From Thalassospira sp. HJ (GTDB lineage: Bacteria > Pseudomonadota > Alphaproteobacteria > Rhodospirillales > Thalassospiraceae), in contig NZ_JYII01000010.1 in NCBI RefSeq assembly GCF_000948415.1, forward strand, positions 558,001 to 622,000: 64,000 nt of DNA, given 5' to 3'. Position numbers and translations under genes: made by a program. How positions within the stretch are numbered: the first letter of the stretch is position 1; each line of letters opens with the position of its first letter. The notes under the pieces were generated by a model that saw only the letters and a list, made by a program, of their open reading frames with translations, searched no databases and was not told the origin of the DNA. This document shows, piece after piece, positions 1-8,339 of this stretch.

Positions 1-197
1 TCAAAAAGTTGTTTGCCTACAGTTAATTAGAAGACCGTTTCACAAAAAAGATGTGATAAATCCGGGCCGAAAACTGTCAAACCGATTGAAAGTGCGGCGA
101 AATTTCCGCATCTTGTGGATAGGGAACAAGGGGGCAGGATATGTTGTGGCGCTTGAATAAAGCGTGAGCCACGCTGCCCATCAGGACGGAAGTTTGT

Positions 198-1070
198 ATG
201 AGAGTCGGGGACTGTATCGCAGATATCTGGAAATTCTGCGCTGTTGGATGCCTTTTGGTCGTTGCGGGAGTTTCCCACACACAGGCTGCAGGCGATGGAA
301 TCCCCGATGTGGTGCGCATTCCTTCTGGTTGGTTCTGGCAGGGGTCCGATTCTGTCGAACGGCAATATGCCTATCAGATTGACGAGCAGGTCTATGGCCA
401 CGATATCAGTCGTCGTAACCGTTGGTACGATCTCGAAACCGATAAGTGGCACGTCCACCTTCTGGCCTATGATATCGCCAAGACACCGGTGACCAATGAC
501 CAATACGCTGTTTTCGTCAACGAAACCGGTCACCCGGCACCTGATATCAGTCAGGAAGATTGGGAACGTCAGGGCCTGATTTATACCTATGACACTATTA
601 TTCCGTTCCTGTGGAAAAATGGTCGCCCACCCCGTGGGCGCGGTCGCCATCCGGTTGTGCTGGTATCCTGGCAGGATGCCAATGCCTATGCCCAGTGGCT
701 GAGTGAAAAAACCGGTGAGACTTGGCTCTTGCCCAATGAACTTTATTGGGAAAAGGCCACGCGCGGACCGGACGGTACATTCTATCCGTGGGGCAATATT
801 TTTGACGCCGGTCGGTTGAACAGTGCCGATAACGGCCCGTTTGATACCATGCCGGTCGGTCGGTTCGAGCCGGGACCCTATGGTGTGCTTGACGGTGCGG
901 GCCAGGTGTTTGAATGGACAGCGACATCTTCCCAGCCGGGCTATCGCATCGTTAAGGGTGGATCATGGGATGATCGCGGGTGCGGGGTCTGTCGGCCAGC
1001 GGCCCGTCACGGGCGTCCGGAATATCTCAAACATATCCTGATCGGCTTTCGCGTGATGCGCGATCGCTGA
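198..1070 (+). CDS. Secreted SUMF1/formylglycine-generating-enzyme-fold protein
   Basis: A 290-residue protein with an N-terminal signal sequence (hydrophobic residues about 12-30, likely cleavage after HTQA at 31), so it is probably periplasmic. The rest is one FGE-sulfatase/SUMF1 domain: early IPSGWFWQGS, DIAKTPVTNDQY (92-103), VSWQDANAYAQWLSEKTG (156-173), LPNELYWEKATRG, the Trp motif at 233-240 (GAGQVFEW) and the KGGSW block at 253-257. In genuine aerobic FGE two cysteines lie just after GGS. Here those positions are Asp and Gly, and Cys262 and Cys265 sit at shifted places, so sulfatase activation is doubtful and a binding or other oxygenase-like role is as likely. The ATG at 198 follows a GGAAG ribosome site five bases upstream. 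No sulfatase gene is nearby. Confidence 0.8.
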   Translation: MRVGDCIADIWKFCAVGCLLVVAGVSHTQAAGDGIPDVVRIPSGWFWQGSDSVERQYAYQIDEQVYGHDISRRNRWYDLETDKWHVHLLAYDIAKTPVTNDQYAVFVNETGHPAPDISQEDWERQGLIYTYDTIIPFLWKNGRPPRGRGRHPVVLVSWQDANAYAQWLSEKTGETWLLPNELYWEKATRGPDGTFYPWGNIFDAGRLNSADNGPFDTMPVGRFEPGPYGVLDGAGQVFEWTATSSQPGYRIVKGGSWDDRGCGVCRPAARHGRPEYLKHILIGFRVMRDR

Positions 1071-1204
1071 GCTGTTGCGAAGATTGTTGCAAAGCGCCTT
1101 GAAATCACTAACTGTTGAAAGGGGTTTATTGGCGCGATCGGTCGCAAACCATCCATTCTGCTCAGACGGAATAACGGGTGGATCGCAACGATGTTGGTAA
1201 AGAT

Positions 1205-1945
1205 ATGACTGAAGATACACTTGATTTGGCGTCGATCCCGACAGATCAGCTTGAAAAGATGTTGGCTGCGGGGCGTGACGTTATGGAATGTCACCGCGTC
1301 CTGACGGCGACCGGCGATAACATCGTTGGTGAACTGATCAAAAGTGCGGGGACATTCTATGAATGGAACCATTACCCCGAAGGCGATGTCTATGATCGCC
1401 ATTCACATGCGCAGTTCTATTATCATGCGCACCCCAAGGAAGAACGCCGCGATTGGGATGAGCACGGGCATTTCCATACCTTCATGCGCCCGCGTGGCAT
1501 GCCCGATGGCTGCAAGCCCAAACAGATTGATGGTTTCGACTATCCCGAAGGCCCCAATGATGCGCTGTCACACCTGATTGCGTTCTCGATGGATGAATTC
1601 GGCTTTTGCCAGCGTCTGTTTACCACCAACCGCTGGGTCACCGGTGAAGTCTGGTACGACGCCGAAGATGTCATTGCCATGCTTGACGGATTTGTCATCG
1701 ACCATGCGCAGCCGTCCTGGCCGGTTAATCGCTGGGTGTCGGGCATGATGGTCCTGTTCCGCCCGCAGATCGAAAAGCTGATCGGGGAACGTGATCAGGC
1801 GGTTGCCGAGTGGGCGAGTAAACATCCCGACCGTGATGTCTATGAAGACCGCGAGCTTGAAGTTACCTCGACACTGGATGTCGCGAGCGTCGAGCAGATG
1901 CGCGCAATCGGCGAGGAAATCCTGCGTCGGCGTGAGGCGGCCTGA
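1205..1945 (+). CDS. Conserved hypothetical protein (DUF6969-like)
   Basis: A soluble protein of 246 residues with no signal peptide or membrane segment. It is rich in His, Asp and Trp, with a striking His cluster around residues 55-80 (YDRHSHAQFYYHAHPKE, then DEHGHFHTF) that could bind metal, and a charged helical C-terminus. I think it belongs to the family recently named DUF6969, but that is from memory. No function is known to me. The ATG at 1205 gives a natural MTEDTLD start. An in-frame GTG at 1178 behind a GGA would add nine residues and cannot be excluded. It ends before a strong bidirectional terminator shared with the convergent cytochrome gene. Confidence 0.7.
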   Translation: MTEDTLDLASIPTDQLEKMLAAGRDVMECHRVLTATGDNIVGELIKSAGTFYEWNHYPEGDVYDRHSHAQFYYHAHPKEERRDWDEHGHFHTFMRPRGMPDGCKPKQIDGFDYPEGPNDALSHLIAFSMDEFGFCQRLFTTNRWVTGEVWYDAEDVIAMLDGFVIDHAQPSWPVNRWVSGMMVLFRPQIEKLIGERDQAVAEWASKHPDRDVYEDRELEVTSTLDVASVEQMRAIGEEILRRREAA

Positions 1946-1976
1946 TACCCACCTGCGTATCGTAAAAGCAGACATA

Positions 1977-2010
1977 AAAATGGCCGGTGGCAATATGCCC
2001 CGGCCATTTT
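1977..2010. terminator. Bidirectional Rho-independent terminator
   Basis: An 11-bp perfect stem (1977-1987 with 2000-2010) around a 12-base loop, with A/T at the stem base on both sides. It lies between the convergent hypothetical gene (ends 1945) and the cytochrome c gene (ends 2034), so it can stop transcription from both sides. Confidence 0.85.
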
Positions 2011-2033
2011 GCATTTCCAGATCACAGCAGCAG

Positions 2034-2432
2034 TTACTGCGCTTTCAGGAACTCGATGATATCGGCGATATCGTCGCCTTTTTTGAGTTTGAAGGCCATT
2101 TTGGAGCGCTGCTTGGAGCCGGCGATCTCGCTGAGTTTCGCAGACGGATCTTCAAGGTAGCCGGTCAGGAAGGCTTCATCGGCAACGAAACCTTTTTCGC
2201 AGGCAGCAAGATAGCCTTTGCCGTATTTGAAACCTTCAACCGTGCCGCATTCGCGACCGAACGCGCCAGCAAGGCTCGGGCCGACCTTGTTTACGCCAGC
2301 ATCAAGGCTGTGGCAGGCAGCGCAGCGTTTGAAAAGTTTTTCACCCTTTGCCGCATCACCGGCAATTGCAGGAGCCGCAGACAGGAAGGCGAGGGAGCTG
2401 GCAACGAGAACCAGTTTACGCGAGAACGTCAT
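2034..2432 (-). CDS. Periplasmic cytochrome c (cytochrome c2 family)
   Basis: A 132-residue single-haem c-type cytochrome. A Sec signal peptide (residues 1-24, cleavage after AIA) exports it to the periplasm. The haem attachment motif CAACH is at 37-41, and the likely distal axial ligand is Met112 in the C-terminal KMAFKL segment. Two extra cysteines (62 and 78) could form a disulfide. Size and motif order match soluble class I cytochrome c2, a mobile electron carrier between the bc1 complex and an oxidase. Its particular partner cannot be read from the neighbours, which are unrelated. It is transcribed alone and ends at the shared terminator at 1977-2010. Confidence 0.9.
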   Translation of the reverse strand: MTFSRKLVLVASSLAFLSAAPAIAGDAAKGEKLFKRCAACHSLDAGVNKVGPSLAGAFGRECGTVEGFKYGKGYLAACEKGFVADEAFLTGYLEDPSAKLSEIAGSKQRSKMAFKLKKGDDIADIIEFLKAQ

Positions 2433-2904
2433 TATGGAGCCTCTCTCTTATTTCGAAGTGCCCGGTGATCGGGACGATGCACCGTTGCGCGGCGCATATG
2501 CGGGTAACCGTAAGATCAAAAACAGTCTCTTGTCATCGTCTTAGATGGTGCGAGATTGCTTGATCTTCAAAAACTGGTAACCAGATTTATCATAATGTGA
2601 TGGTGAAGAATTTGAGTTTAGTCAATTTTTCGCCTTTGCTGTCGGAATTTGCCAGATTTCGCAGCCTCTGATTGCTGGCGTCTGAATTGCGACTGAAATA
2701 GTGTGTTTGCGCCATGGTGGCAGATGGTCTGATGATAACCTTTCTGATCGGGAAAATACCCGGTATAGAATTGATCGACAGGATGGTTGAAAATCAGGGT
2801 CTTGTGCCCCAACTAAGGAAAATATGTTTGTCGATTCTCTGCCAGAAGTATAATCTTGCGCAGAAATTTGGCAGCCATGTGAGAAGCGTGCCAGGAGATA
2901 TCTA
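2433..2904. other. AT-rich intergenic region without a convincing gene
   Basis: About 470 bases between the divergent cytochrome c and DUF2336 genes. Short open frames here have no family features. A perfect 11-base palindrome (CTGGTAACCAG, 2574-2584) lies roughly mid-way and could be an operator. Both flanking promoters must be within this stretch. Confidence 0.5.
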
Positions 2905-4041
2905 TTGCCACGTATCACCAAAGAAGATCTGAGCAAGCTGGTTCAGGACCCGTCCGGCGCAAACCGTGCCGATACGGCGGAAAAGATCAGTCGTGAATTC
3001 ACGACCGAAACCCTGACGGACAGCGAACGTGTTCTGGCCGAAGATATTTTCCGTCTGATGATCCGCGACGCGGAAGTCCGCGTGCGTAAGGCCCTTGCCA
3101 AAAACCTCGCCCAGACACCGCTTGTGCCCCACGATGTTGCAGCGACGCTTGCGCGCGACGTCGATGAAGTCGCACTTCCGGTTCTTGAATTTTCCGAAGT
3201 TCTCAATGACGACGATCTTGTCGATATCATTGGCGATAACGCTGACAGTGTCGAAAAGCAGCGCGCGATTGCCTCGCGTGCCTATGTGTCCGAGGTCGTT
3301 TCGGCAACGCTGGTTGATATCGGCCATGAAGACGTGATGGTCGATCTGATGTCAAACCAGGGGGCCGAGATCAGCGAGGTGTCGCTTCAGAAGGTCGTTG
3401 ATGATTTCGGCGACAATGAGCGCATCCAGAAACCGATGATCGAGCGCAACCATCTGCCGATCACGATTGCCGAACGCATGGTGACGCTGGTGTCTGAACG
3501 CATGCGTTCCCAGCTGATTTCACGCGGTCACATCCCCGAAGGCATCGTCAATGCGGTGATGACCCAGTCACAGGAAAGCGCGACCATCGGTCTGCTGGGT
3601 GACGGGGTTGAAGAACGCGATGTCGAGCTGCTTGTTGAACATCTGCACAACAATAATCGCCTGACCAGTGGCTTGATCCTGCGCGCGCTTTGCATGGGCG
3701 ATGTGTCCTTCTTTGAAGCAGCCCTTGCCAAACGTGCCGGTGTCTCGCTGATCAATACCCGCATCCTTATTCACGATAGCGGTCCGTTCGGCCTTGAAGC
3801 GATCTATAACAAGGCTGGCATGCCGGAGCATTTCTTCCCGGGTGTCCGTGCCGCGATCGAAGTTGCGCGCGAAACCACCTTTGATGGTGAAGAGCACGAC
3901 AAGGAACGCTATTCGCGCCGCATGATCGAACGGGTTCTGACCCAGTATGGTGATCTGGGCGTCGAGTTTGATTCAGACGATGTCGATTATCTGATGGGTC
4001 GCATGCTGCAGCTTCCCGGCGAACGGCCGATGCATCACTGA
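2905..4041 (+). CDS. DUF2336 domain-containing protein
   Basis: A 378-residue all-helical acidic protein of the DUF2336 family, common in Rhodospirillales and other alphaproteobacteria and of unknown biochemical role. The helical repeats (for example 45-75 with RDAEVRVRKALAKNL) resemble HEAT-like scaffolds. No signal peptide or membrane segment is seen, so it is cytoplasmic. The start is TTG at 2905: a good AGGAG lies five bases upstream and no better ATG follows before conserved sequence. It is a single-gene transcript ending at a clear terminator. Confidence 0.85.
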   Translation: MPRITKEDLSKLVQDPSGANRADTAEKISREFTTETLTDSERVLAEDIFRLMIRDAEVRVRKALAKNLAQTPLVPHDVAATLARDVDEVALPVLEFSEVLNDDDLVDIIGDNADSVEKQRAIASRAYVSEVVSATLVDIGHEDVMVDLMSNQGAEISEVSLQKVVDDFGDNERIQKPMIERNHLPITIAERMVTLVSERMRSQLISRGHIPEGIVNAVMTQSQESATIGLLGDGVEERDVELLVEHLHNNNRLTSGLILRALCMGDVSFFEAALAKRAGVSLINTRILIHDSGPFGLEAIYNKAGMPEHFFPGVRAAIEVARETTFDGEEHDKERYSRRMIERVLTQYGDLGVEFDSDDVDYLMGRMLQLPGERPMHH

Positions 4042-4085
4042 TCGCACGCGCCGATCTGGACCGATTCAGGTCACAAAGACGTTAG

Positions 4086-4119
4086 AACCGCCCGATCCAT
4101 GATCCGGGCGGTTTTCTTT
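4086..4119 (+). terminator. Rho-independent terminator after DUF2336 gene
   Basis: A 9-bp GC-rich stem (4086-4094 with 4105-4113), a 10-base loop and a following T-rich run (TTTTCTTT), placed 45 bases after the DUF2336 stop. Confidence 0.85.
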
Positions 4120-4135
4120 GGGGCAATCACCGCCA

Positions 4136-4174
4136 GAACGAAAAAAGGGCGCCGTTGATAAAACAGCGCCCTTT
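4136..4174 (-). terminator. Rho-independent terminator of the TRAP operon
   Basis: A 9-bp stem (4144-4152 with 4166-4174). On the minus strand it is followed by a T run, the complement of the A run at 4141-4146. It sits just downstream of the dctM stop and ends the TRAP operon. Confidence 0.85.
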
Positions 4175-4196
4175 GTCATTGGTTTTGAACTCTACG

Positions 4197-5588
4197 CTAT
4201 TCAAGCAGCGTATTTGGCATCCAGAGTGCGAGTTCCGGGAAATACATCACCAGCAGGAGACCCAGAACTTGCAGAAGGACGAAAGGAATGATGCCCTTGT
4301 AGATCTGCTGGATGGAGATCGATTTCGGTGCCACACCCTTGAGATAGAAAAGCGCAAATCCAAAGGGTGGGGTTAAGAAGCTTGTTTGCAGGTTTACCGC
4401 CACAAGGACTGCGAACCAGGTCAGAACCTGTGCTTCGCTTGCTTCAAGGCCACCGATATCAAGGTGATGACCGAAATCAAGCTGGGCAATGACCGGTGCA
4501 AAGATCGGCAGCACGATCAGGGTGATCTCGACCCAGTCAAAGAAGAAGCCAAGGATAAAGATGATCAGCATCAGCAGAAGCAAAATGCCCCACGGACCCA
4601 GACCGGCACCCTCAACCAGATCGATCACCAGATCATCACCGCCAAGCGAACGGAACACATAAGAGAACACCGTCGCGCCAGCAAACAGGAAGAACAGCAT
4701 CGCGCCCGTAAGCGCCGAACGTTCACAAACATCCTTAAGGACCGGCCATTTCAGGCGACCCTTGACCAATGCAAGGAAGGTCGCACCAACTGCGCCAACG
4801 CCTGCAGCCTCGGTCGGGGTGGCAAAACCGGCAAAGATCGAACCCAGAACCAGAACAATCAGGAAGACCGGCGGCACAAAGCTGCGGACCACCATCATGG
4901 CGAGGTCCTTGCCATGAACCGCTTCGCCTTCCGGCAGGGGCGGTGCAAGGGACGGGTTAATCTGACAACGCACAAAGATATAGACGGTGTAAAGACCGGC
5001 CAGGATCAAGCCCGGAATGATGGCTGCCAGGAACAGGTTGCCAACCGATACCGACAGAAGGTCGGACATCAGAACCAGCATAATCGATGGCGGGATCAGA
5101 ATACCCAGCGTCCCGGATGCGGCAATTGTCCCGGTGGCAAGCGACGGATCATAATTACGACGCATCATGACCGGCAGGGCCAAAAGCGTCATCATGACAA
5201 CCGATGCGCCAATAATGCCGGTGGTTGCTGCCATGATCGTGCCCATCAGGGTGACCGACAGGGCAAGACCGCCAGGAACCTTGCGCAGCAGCATGTTGAG
5301 GCATTCCAGAAGGTCTTCTGCAACACCACTTTTTTCCAGCATCGTGCCCATATAGATGAACATGGGCACAGCAACCATCACCATATTTTCGGAGATGCCG
5401 CCCCAGATGCGCGAGACGATATTGAAAAATTCAATAAAGGAGAAAACGTCATAGGCCATGCCCAGGAAGCCAAAGGCAATCCCGATGCCGGAAATGACGA
5501 AAGCAACCGGAAGTCCCGTGAAGACAAGAATGCCCAGCGAGGCAAACATGAACAGCGGAAACCAGTCTTCGATATAGAAGTTACCCAT
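4197..5588 (-). CDS. dctM: TRAP transporter large permease, DctM family
   Basis: A 463-residue inner-membrane protein with about 12 hydrophobic segments, matching the DctM/TRAP-M family in length. It contains the conserved re-entrant, proline- and glycine-rich segments (ASGTLGILIPPSIMLVL near 155-171, and LTPPFGFALFYLKGVAP near 405-421). This subunit couples solute import to a Na+ or H+ gradient together with the Q subunit and the periplasmic binding protein. It follows dctQ by 21 bases and is the last gene of the P-Q-M operon. Substrate cannot be told from this subunit. Confidence 0.93.
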   Translation of the reverse strand: MGNFYIEDWFPLFMFASLGILVFTGLPVAFVISGIGIAFGFLGMAYDVFSFIEFFNIVSRIWGGISENMVMVAVPMFIYMGTMLEKSGVAEDLLECLNMLLRKVPGGLALSVTLMGTIMAATTGIIGASVVMMTLLALPVMMRRNYDPSLATGTIAASGTLGILIPPSIMLVLMSDLLSVSVGNLFLAAIIPGLILAGLYTVYIFVRCQINPSLAPPLPEGEAVHGKDLAMMVVRSFVPPVFLIVLVLGSIFAGFATPTEAAGVGAVGATFLALVKGRLKWPVLKDVCERSALTGAMLFFLFAGATVFSYVFRSLGGDDLVIDLVEGAGLGPWGILLLLMLIIFILGFFFDWVEITLIVLPIFAPVIAQLDFGHHLDIGGLEASEAQVLTWFAVLVAVNLQTSFLTPPFGFALFYLKGVAPKSISIQQIYKGIIPFVLLQVLGLLLVMYFPELALWMPNTLLE

Positions 5589-5609
5589 TTGGATTTATCC
5601 CTGTTCCGC

Positions 5610-6194
5610 TCAGTCTTCGATCTTGGCCGCGCCAAGGTCTTCTAGATGGTGGGTGCCGACATAATAACCTGCGCGCTTGTGCAGGTTGATCGGGCCAAAG
5701 ACAAAGACGAAGCATTTCAGGAAGATCGAAAGCCCCGCCATGGCGAGAAGGCCAAAGCCGATGGGAATGGTTGATTTGATGATCCAGCGATGGGTCAGGC
5801 CGGTGGTCGCGGCCGATACCTCGTTGCTCTCAAAGGAACGGGCAACAAAATCAAAACCGAAATAAAGCACCAGCGCACAGAATGGTAGGACACAAACAAG
5901 TCCGCCGATCATCTCGATGATTGCACGGGTGCGGGGGCGAAGGTTATCGCGAATAAGTTCGATGCGGACGTGTGAGTCGCGAATATAGGCGAACCCGAAA
6001 CACAGCATAAACAGGCCGGTATGCAGGTGCCATTCAAGCTCTTGAAGCTTGATGGATCCCTGTCCGCCGAATTTACGCTGGATCACGTCATAAAGGATGA
6101 CGATCATCAAAGGTATGGCAAGCAGGCTGGCCCACTTTCCCACACGGGTCACGATGGCGTCGATGCCGTCACTAAATTTCAGTAGCGCTTCCAT
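5610..6194 (-). CDS. dctQ: TRAP transporter small permease, DctQ family
   Basis: A 194-residue inner-membrane protein with four predicted transmembrane helices (about 20-38, 50-70, 92-115 and 138-160), the TRAP-Q layout. The conserved LQELEWHLHTGLFML stretch is present. It forms the transmembrane complex with DctM and docks the loaded binding protein. The ATG at 6194 has a GGGAG site about seven bases upstream. A stem-loop separates it from dctP, which fits the usual higher expression of the binding protein. Confidence 0.92.
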   Translation of the reverse strand: MEALLKFSDGIDAIVTRVGKWASLLAIPLMIVILYDVIQRKFGGQGSIKLQELEWHLHTGLFMLCFGFAYIRDSHVRIELIRDNLRPRTRAIIEMIGGLVCVLPFCALVLYFGFDFVARSFESNEVSAATTGLTHRWIIKSTIPIGFGLLAMAGLSIFLKCFVFVFGPINLHKRAGYYVGTHHLEDLGAAKIED

Positions 6195-6225
6195 AGAAGG
6201 TCTCCCGGGGTCTTCTTATCGCGGT

Positions 6226-6255
6226 CAAGGCCGGGGCACGGAGCACCCGGCCTTG
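6226..6255 (-). other. Intergenic stem-loop between dctP and dctQ
   Basis: A 10-bp perfect GC-rich stem (6226-6235 with 6246-6255) and 10-base loop in the dctP-dctQ gap. No T run follows on the minus strand, so it is more likely an RNA-stabilising or partial-attenuation hairpin at the 3' end of the dctP message than a full terminator. Confidence 0.6.
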
Positions 6256-6304
6256 CCGAGACTTGTTTTGTCGACTGGCTTAGCAGTCGTTCAGACCTGT
6301 TGGA

Positions 6305-7366
6305 TTAATCGAGATATCCGATGTCTTTCCAGATCTTGTAGTTTGCGCGGAAGCTCTGGAGGCTTTCGTAAGCCATTTTGAAGTTTGCATCTTCTGCCGA
6401 AAGCTCGGCTGCAACTTCTTCCCAGGCGCCACGCATGGCGTCGAGCATTTCCGGCGACCATTTTTTGATGTTCACGCCTTTTTCCTGAAGTTCTTTCAGG
6501 GCATTGAACTGGATTGCTTCACCTTCAGCGAAACCATATGCAAGGTTGTCGTTACATACGGATTCGATCTGGGCCCGCTGGGTGTCGGAAAGACCATCCC
6601 ACTTTTCCTTGTTCATCATCAGATCGAACAGGGTCGACTGCTGATGCCAGCCCGGGAAGTAGTAGTATTTCGCGACTTGGTGGAAGCCGAGCTTCAGGTC
6701 AATTGCCGGCATGGAGAACTCGGTGGCGTCAATGGTGCCAAGCTCAAGTGCCGGATAGATATCGCCGCCAGCCAGAAGCTGGGTGGAAACGCCAAGTTTT
6801 TCCATCACTTTTGCGCCCAAACCGAAGAAGCGCATCTTCAGACCTTTAAGATCTTCCGGCGAATTGATCTCCTTGGAGAACCAACCCGATGCTTCCGGTG
6901 CGATCAGGCCGCAGAACAGCGACTTGATGCCATGTTCGGCATAAAGCTTGTCAAAGATTTCCTGACCGCCGCCAAACTTGACCCATGCCAGATATTCACC
7001 AGCCTGCGGGCCGAACGGAACGGCACCAAACAGCTGCAGGGCCGGAACTTTACCTGCCCAGTAACCCGGGGTGGAGAAAGCCGCATCAATCGAGCCGGTC
7101 GAAACGGCATCGAAAACTTCCAGTGCCGGCACAAGTGCGCCCGGCTCATAGAATTTGATGTTGATGTTGCCACCGGAAACTTCGTCGATCTTGTCGTCAA
7201 CGCGTTTGCCAAGCGTACCAAGCTGGGTCAGGCTGCCCGGATAGGTGGAGCCCATTTTCCAGCGAACGCGCTCCTGGGCATCCGCATCAGACGGGGCTGC
7301 CGTGAACGCAGCCGCAGCAAGAACGGCAGCGCAAGTTGCCGATTTAAGCACTTTAGAAAAAGTCAT
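6305..7366 (-). CDS. dctP: TRAP transporter substrate-binding protein, DctP family
   Basis: A 353-residue periplasmic solute receptor with a signal peptide (1-30, cleavage after DADA). The TRAP DctP fold is recognisable from GSTYPGSLTQLG near 39, the conserved Arg in LKGLKMRFFGLGAKVMEKLG, and the dimer/ligand segment GGDIYPALELGTIDATEF. Similarity in character is to the TakP-like branch that binds small organic acids such as 2-oxo acids, so a carboxylate substrate is likely but not proven. It is the first gene of the operon. A GntR-type palindrome lies 29-39 bases upstream of its start. Confidence 0.92.
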   Translation of the reverse strand: MTFSKVLKSATCAAVLAAAAFTAAPSDADAQERVRWKMGSTYPGSLTQLGTLGKRVDDKIDEVSGGNINIKFYEPGALVPALEVFDAVSTGSIDAAFSTPGYWAGKVPALQLFGAVPFGPQAGEYLAWVKFGGGQEIFDKLYAEHGIKSLFCGLIAPEASGWFSKEINSPEDLKGLKMRFFGLGAKVMEKLGVSTQLLAGGDIYPALELGTIDATEFSMPAIDLKLGFHQVAKYYYFPGWHQQSTLFDLMMNKEKWDGLSDTQRAQIESVCNDNLAYGFAEGEAIQFNALKELQEKGVNIKKWSPEMLDAMRGAWEEVAAELSAEDANFKMAYESLQSFRANYKIWKDIGYLD

Positions 7367-7394
7367 TCGTCTTCCTCCCTAAGAAGTCCGAAAT

Positions 7395-7405
7395 TGGTAA
7401 TACCA
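7395..7405 (-). promoter_or_regulatory. Possible GntR/FadR-type operator upstream of the TRAP operon
   Basis: TGGTAATACCA is an 11-base palindrome matching the TGGT-N3-ACCA pattern typical of FadR-subfamily GntR regulators. It lies 29-39 bases before the dctP start. No GntR gene is adjacent, so the regulator would act in trans. Confidence 0.45.
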
Positions 7406-7841
7406 CGTGAGGCCGACCACCGCCTTTTGCTTTTATTATTGGGCGGTTTTCTCCCCGATTTTTATGTTGCAGGGCGAAGCATAAGCGTATTTCGCAAGGA
7501 TGAGCAAGTTTGTTTCCTTGTTTGCGAAAGAAAATATCTTTATTGCAGTGCAAAATCGCAACTTGCTGTCGGGCGCAAAAGCAGGAATTCCGCATGGGAA
7601 TGCGCATTTGGTGCTCTTTAATCTTGTCCGAAAGTTGAATGCGAAAAAGCTCTATGATCTTCGTCGTTTACGGTGATGCGATCGCATCACCCTACTTTTT
7701 TTATGGGGATTCGCTATCCTTTAGGGGCGTTCTGCCGTGTCATTCGTGAAAGAGCATGCTGGCCGTCTGGTGCTGCCTTGCAAACGTGCAGATGCAGCAG
7801 AGTTCGGCACCAGCGAAGGTTTTCATGTGCGAAAACGAAAA
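7406..7841. other. Intergenic region upstream of the TRAP operon
   Basis: About 430 bases between the dctP operator and the tRNA-Pro terminator. Open frames across it lack family features. It should contain the dctP promoter. I see no RNA gene or repeat. Confidence 0.5.
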
Positions 7842-7870
7842 CGGGCGGCCTTTCAATGAAAGACCGCCCG
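7842..7870 (-). terminator. Terminator of the downstream tRNA-Pro copy
   Basis: A stem of 7 bp (7842-7848 with 7864-7870) continuing after one mismatch into 5 more bp. On the minus strand T-rich sequence follows (complement of the A-rich 7831-7841). It lies 6 bases from the mature 3' end of the tRNA. Confidence 0.75.
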
Positions 7871-7875
7871 ACTGA

Positions 7876-7952
7876 TGGTCGGAGCGAGAGGATTCGAACC
7901 TCCGACCCCTGCCTCCCGAAGACAGTGCTCTACCAGGCTGAGCTACGCTCCG
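7876..7952 (-). tRNA. tRNA-Pro(CGG), copy 1
   Basis: A 77-base cloverleaf with all stems paired, anticodon loop TTCGGGA (anticodon CGG, reading CCG), a GGTTCGAATCC T-arm and an encoded CCA end. It is identical to the copy at 8164-8240. Confidence 0.97.
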
Positions 7953-8121
7953 TCAGTGGGCGGAGGTTTAGCCCTTCTTTCGGCGCGGATCAAGCATAAA
8001 CCGGACGTTCCGGCGGAAAAAATGTCAGTTCGGAGACATGTTGGAAGGGCAGTTGAACAAGCGATTGAAAACCTTGCGCCTGCGGGGAGGGGATGGGCCG
8101 CAAACTGCGTCTGGAAACGCA

Positions 8122-8157
8122 AAAGGCCCTGAAACGAATAACCGTTTCAGGGCCTTT
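8122..8157 (-). terminator. Strong terminator of the upstream tRNA-Pro copy
   Basis: A 15-bp perfect stem (8122-8136 with 8143-8157) with a 6-base loop, 6 bases beyond the CCA end of the second tRNA-Pro. It implies that the two tRNA genes are separate transcription units. Confidence 0.85.
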
Positions 8158-8163
8158 GAATGA

Positions 8164-8240
8164 TGGTCGGAGCGAGAGGATTCGAACCTCCGACCCCTGC
8201 CTCCCGAAGACAGTGCTCTACCAGGCTGAGCTACGCTCCG
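8164..8240 (-). tRNA. tRNA-Pro(CGG), copy 2
   Basis: A 77-base cloverleaf, identical in sequence to copy 1, with anticodon CGG and encoded CCA. A few bases either side also match copy 1, as expected for a local duplication. Unrelated sequence and separate terminators lie between the copies. Confidence 0.97.
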
Positions 8241-8339
8241 TCATTCTGCGAAGCCGGGTGATAATGGTTTATCGCAGGCGACGCAAGATATTTTTGCGCC
8301 CTGCCGATGCGACCCGGACATGCGCAACGGGAATATCGA

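Noticed and set aside
198..1070. Calling the SUMF1-fold protein a sulfatase-activating enzyme
   Set aside because: The cysteine positions do not match the FGE active site and no sulfatase is nearby.
4386..5645. 419-codon plus-strand frame opposite dctM
   Set aside because: Its product is His/Gln/Arg-rich low complexity, the usual antisense of a membrane protein gene.
6226..6255. Full Rho-independent terminator between dctP and dctQ
   Set aside because: No T run follows on the minus strand, and the downstream permease genes clearly belong to the operon.
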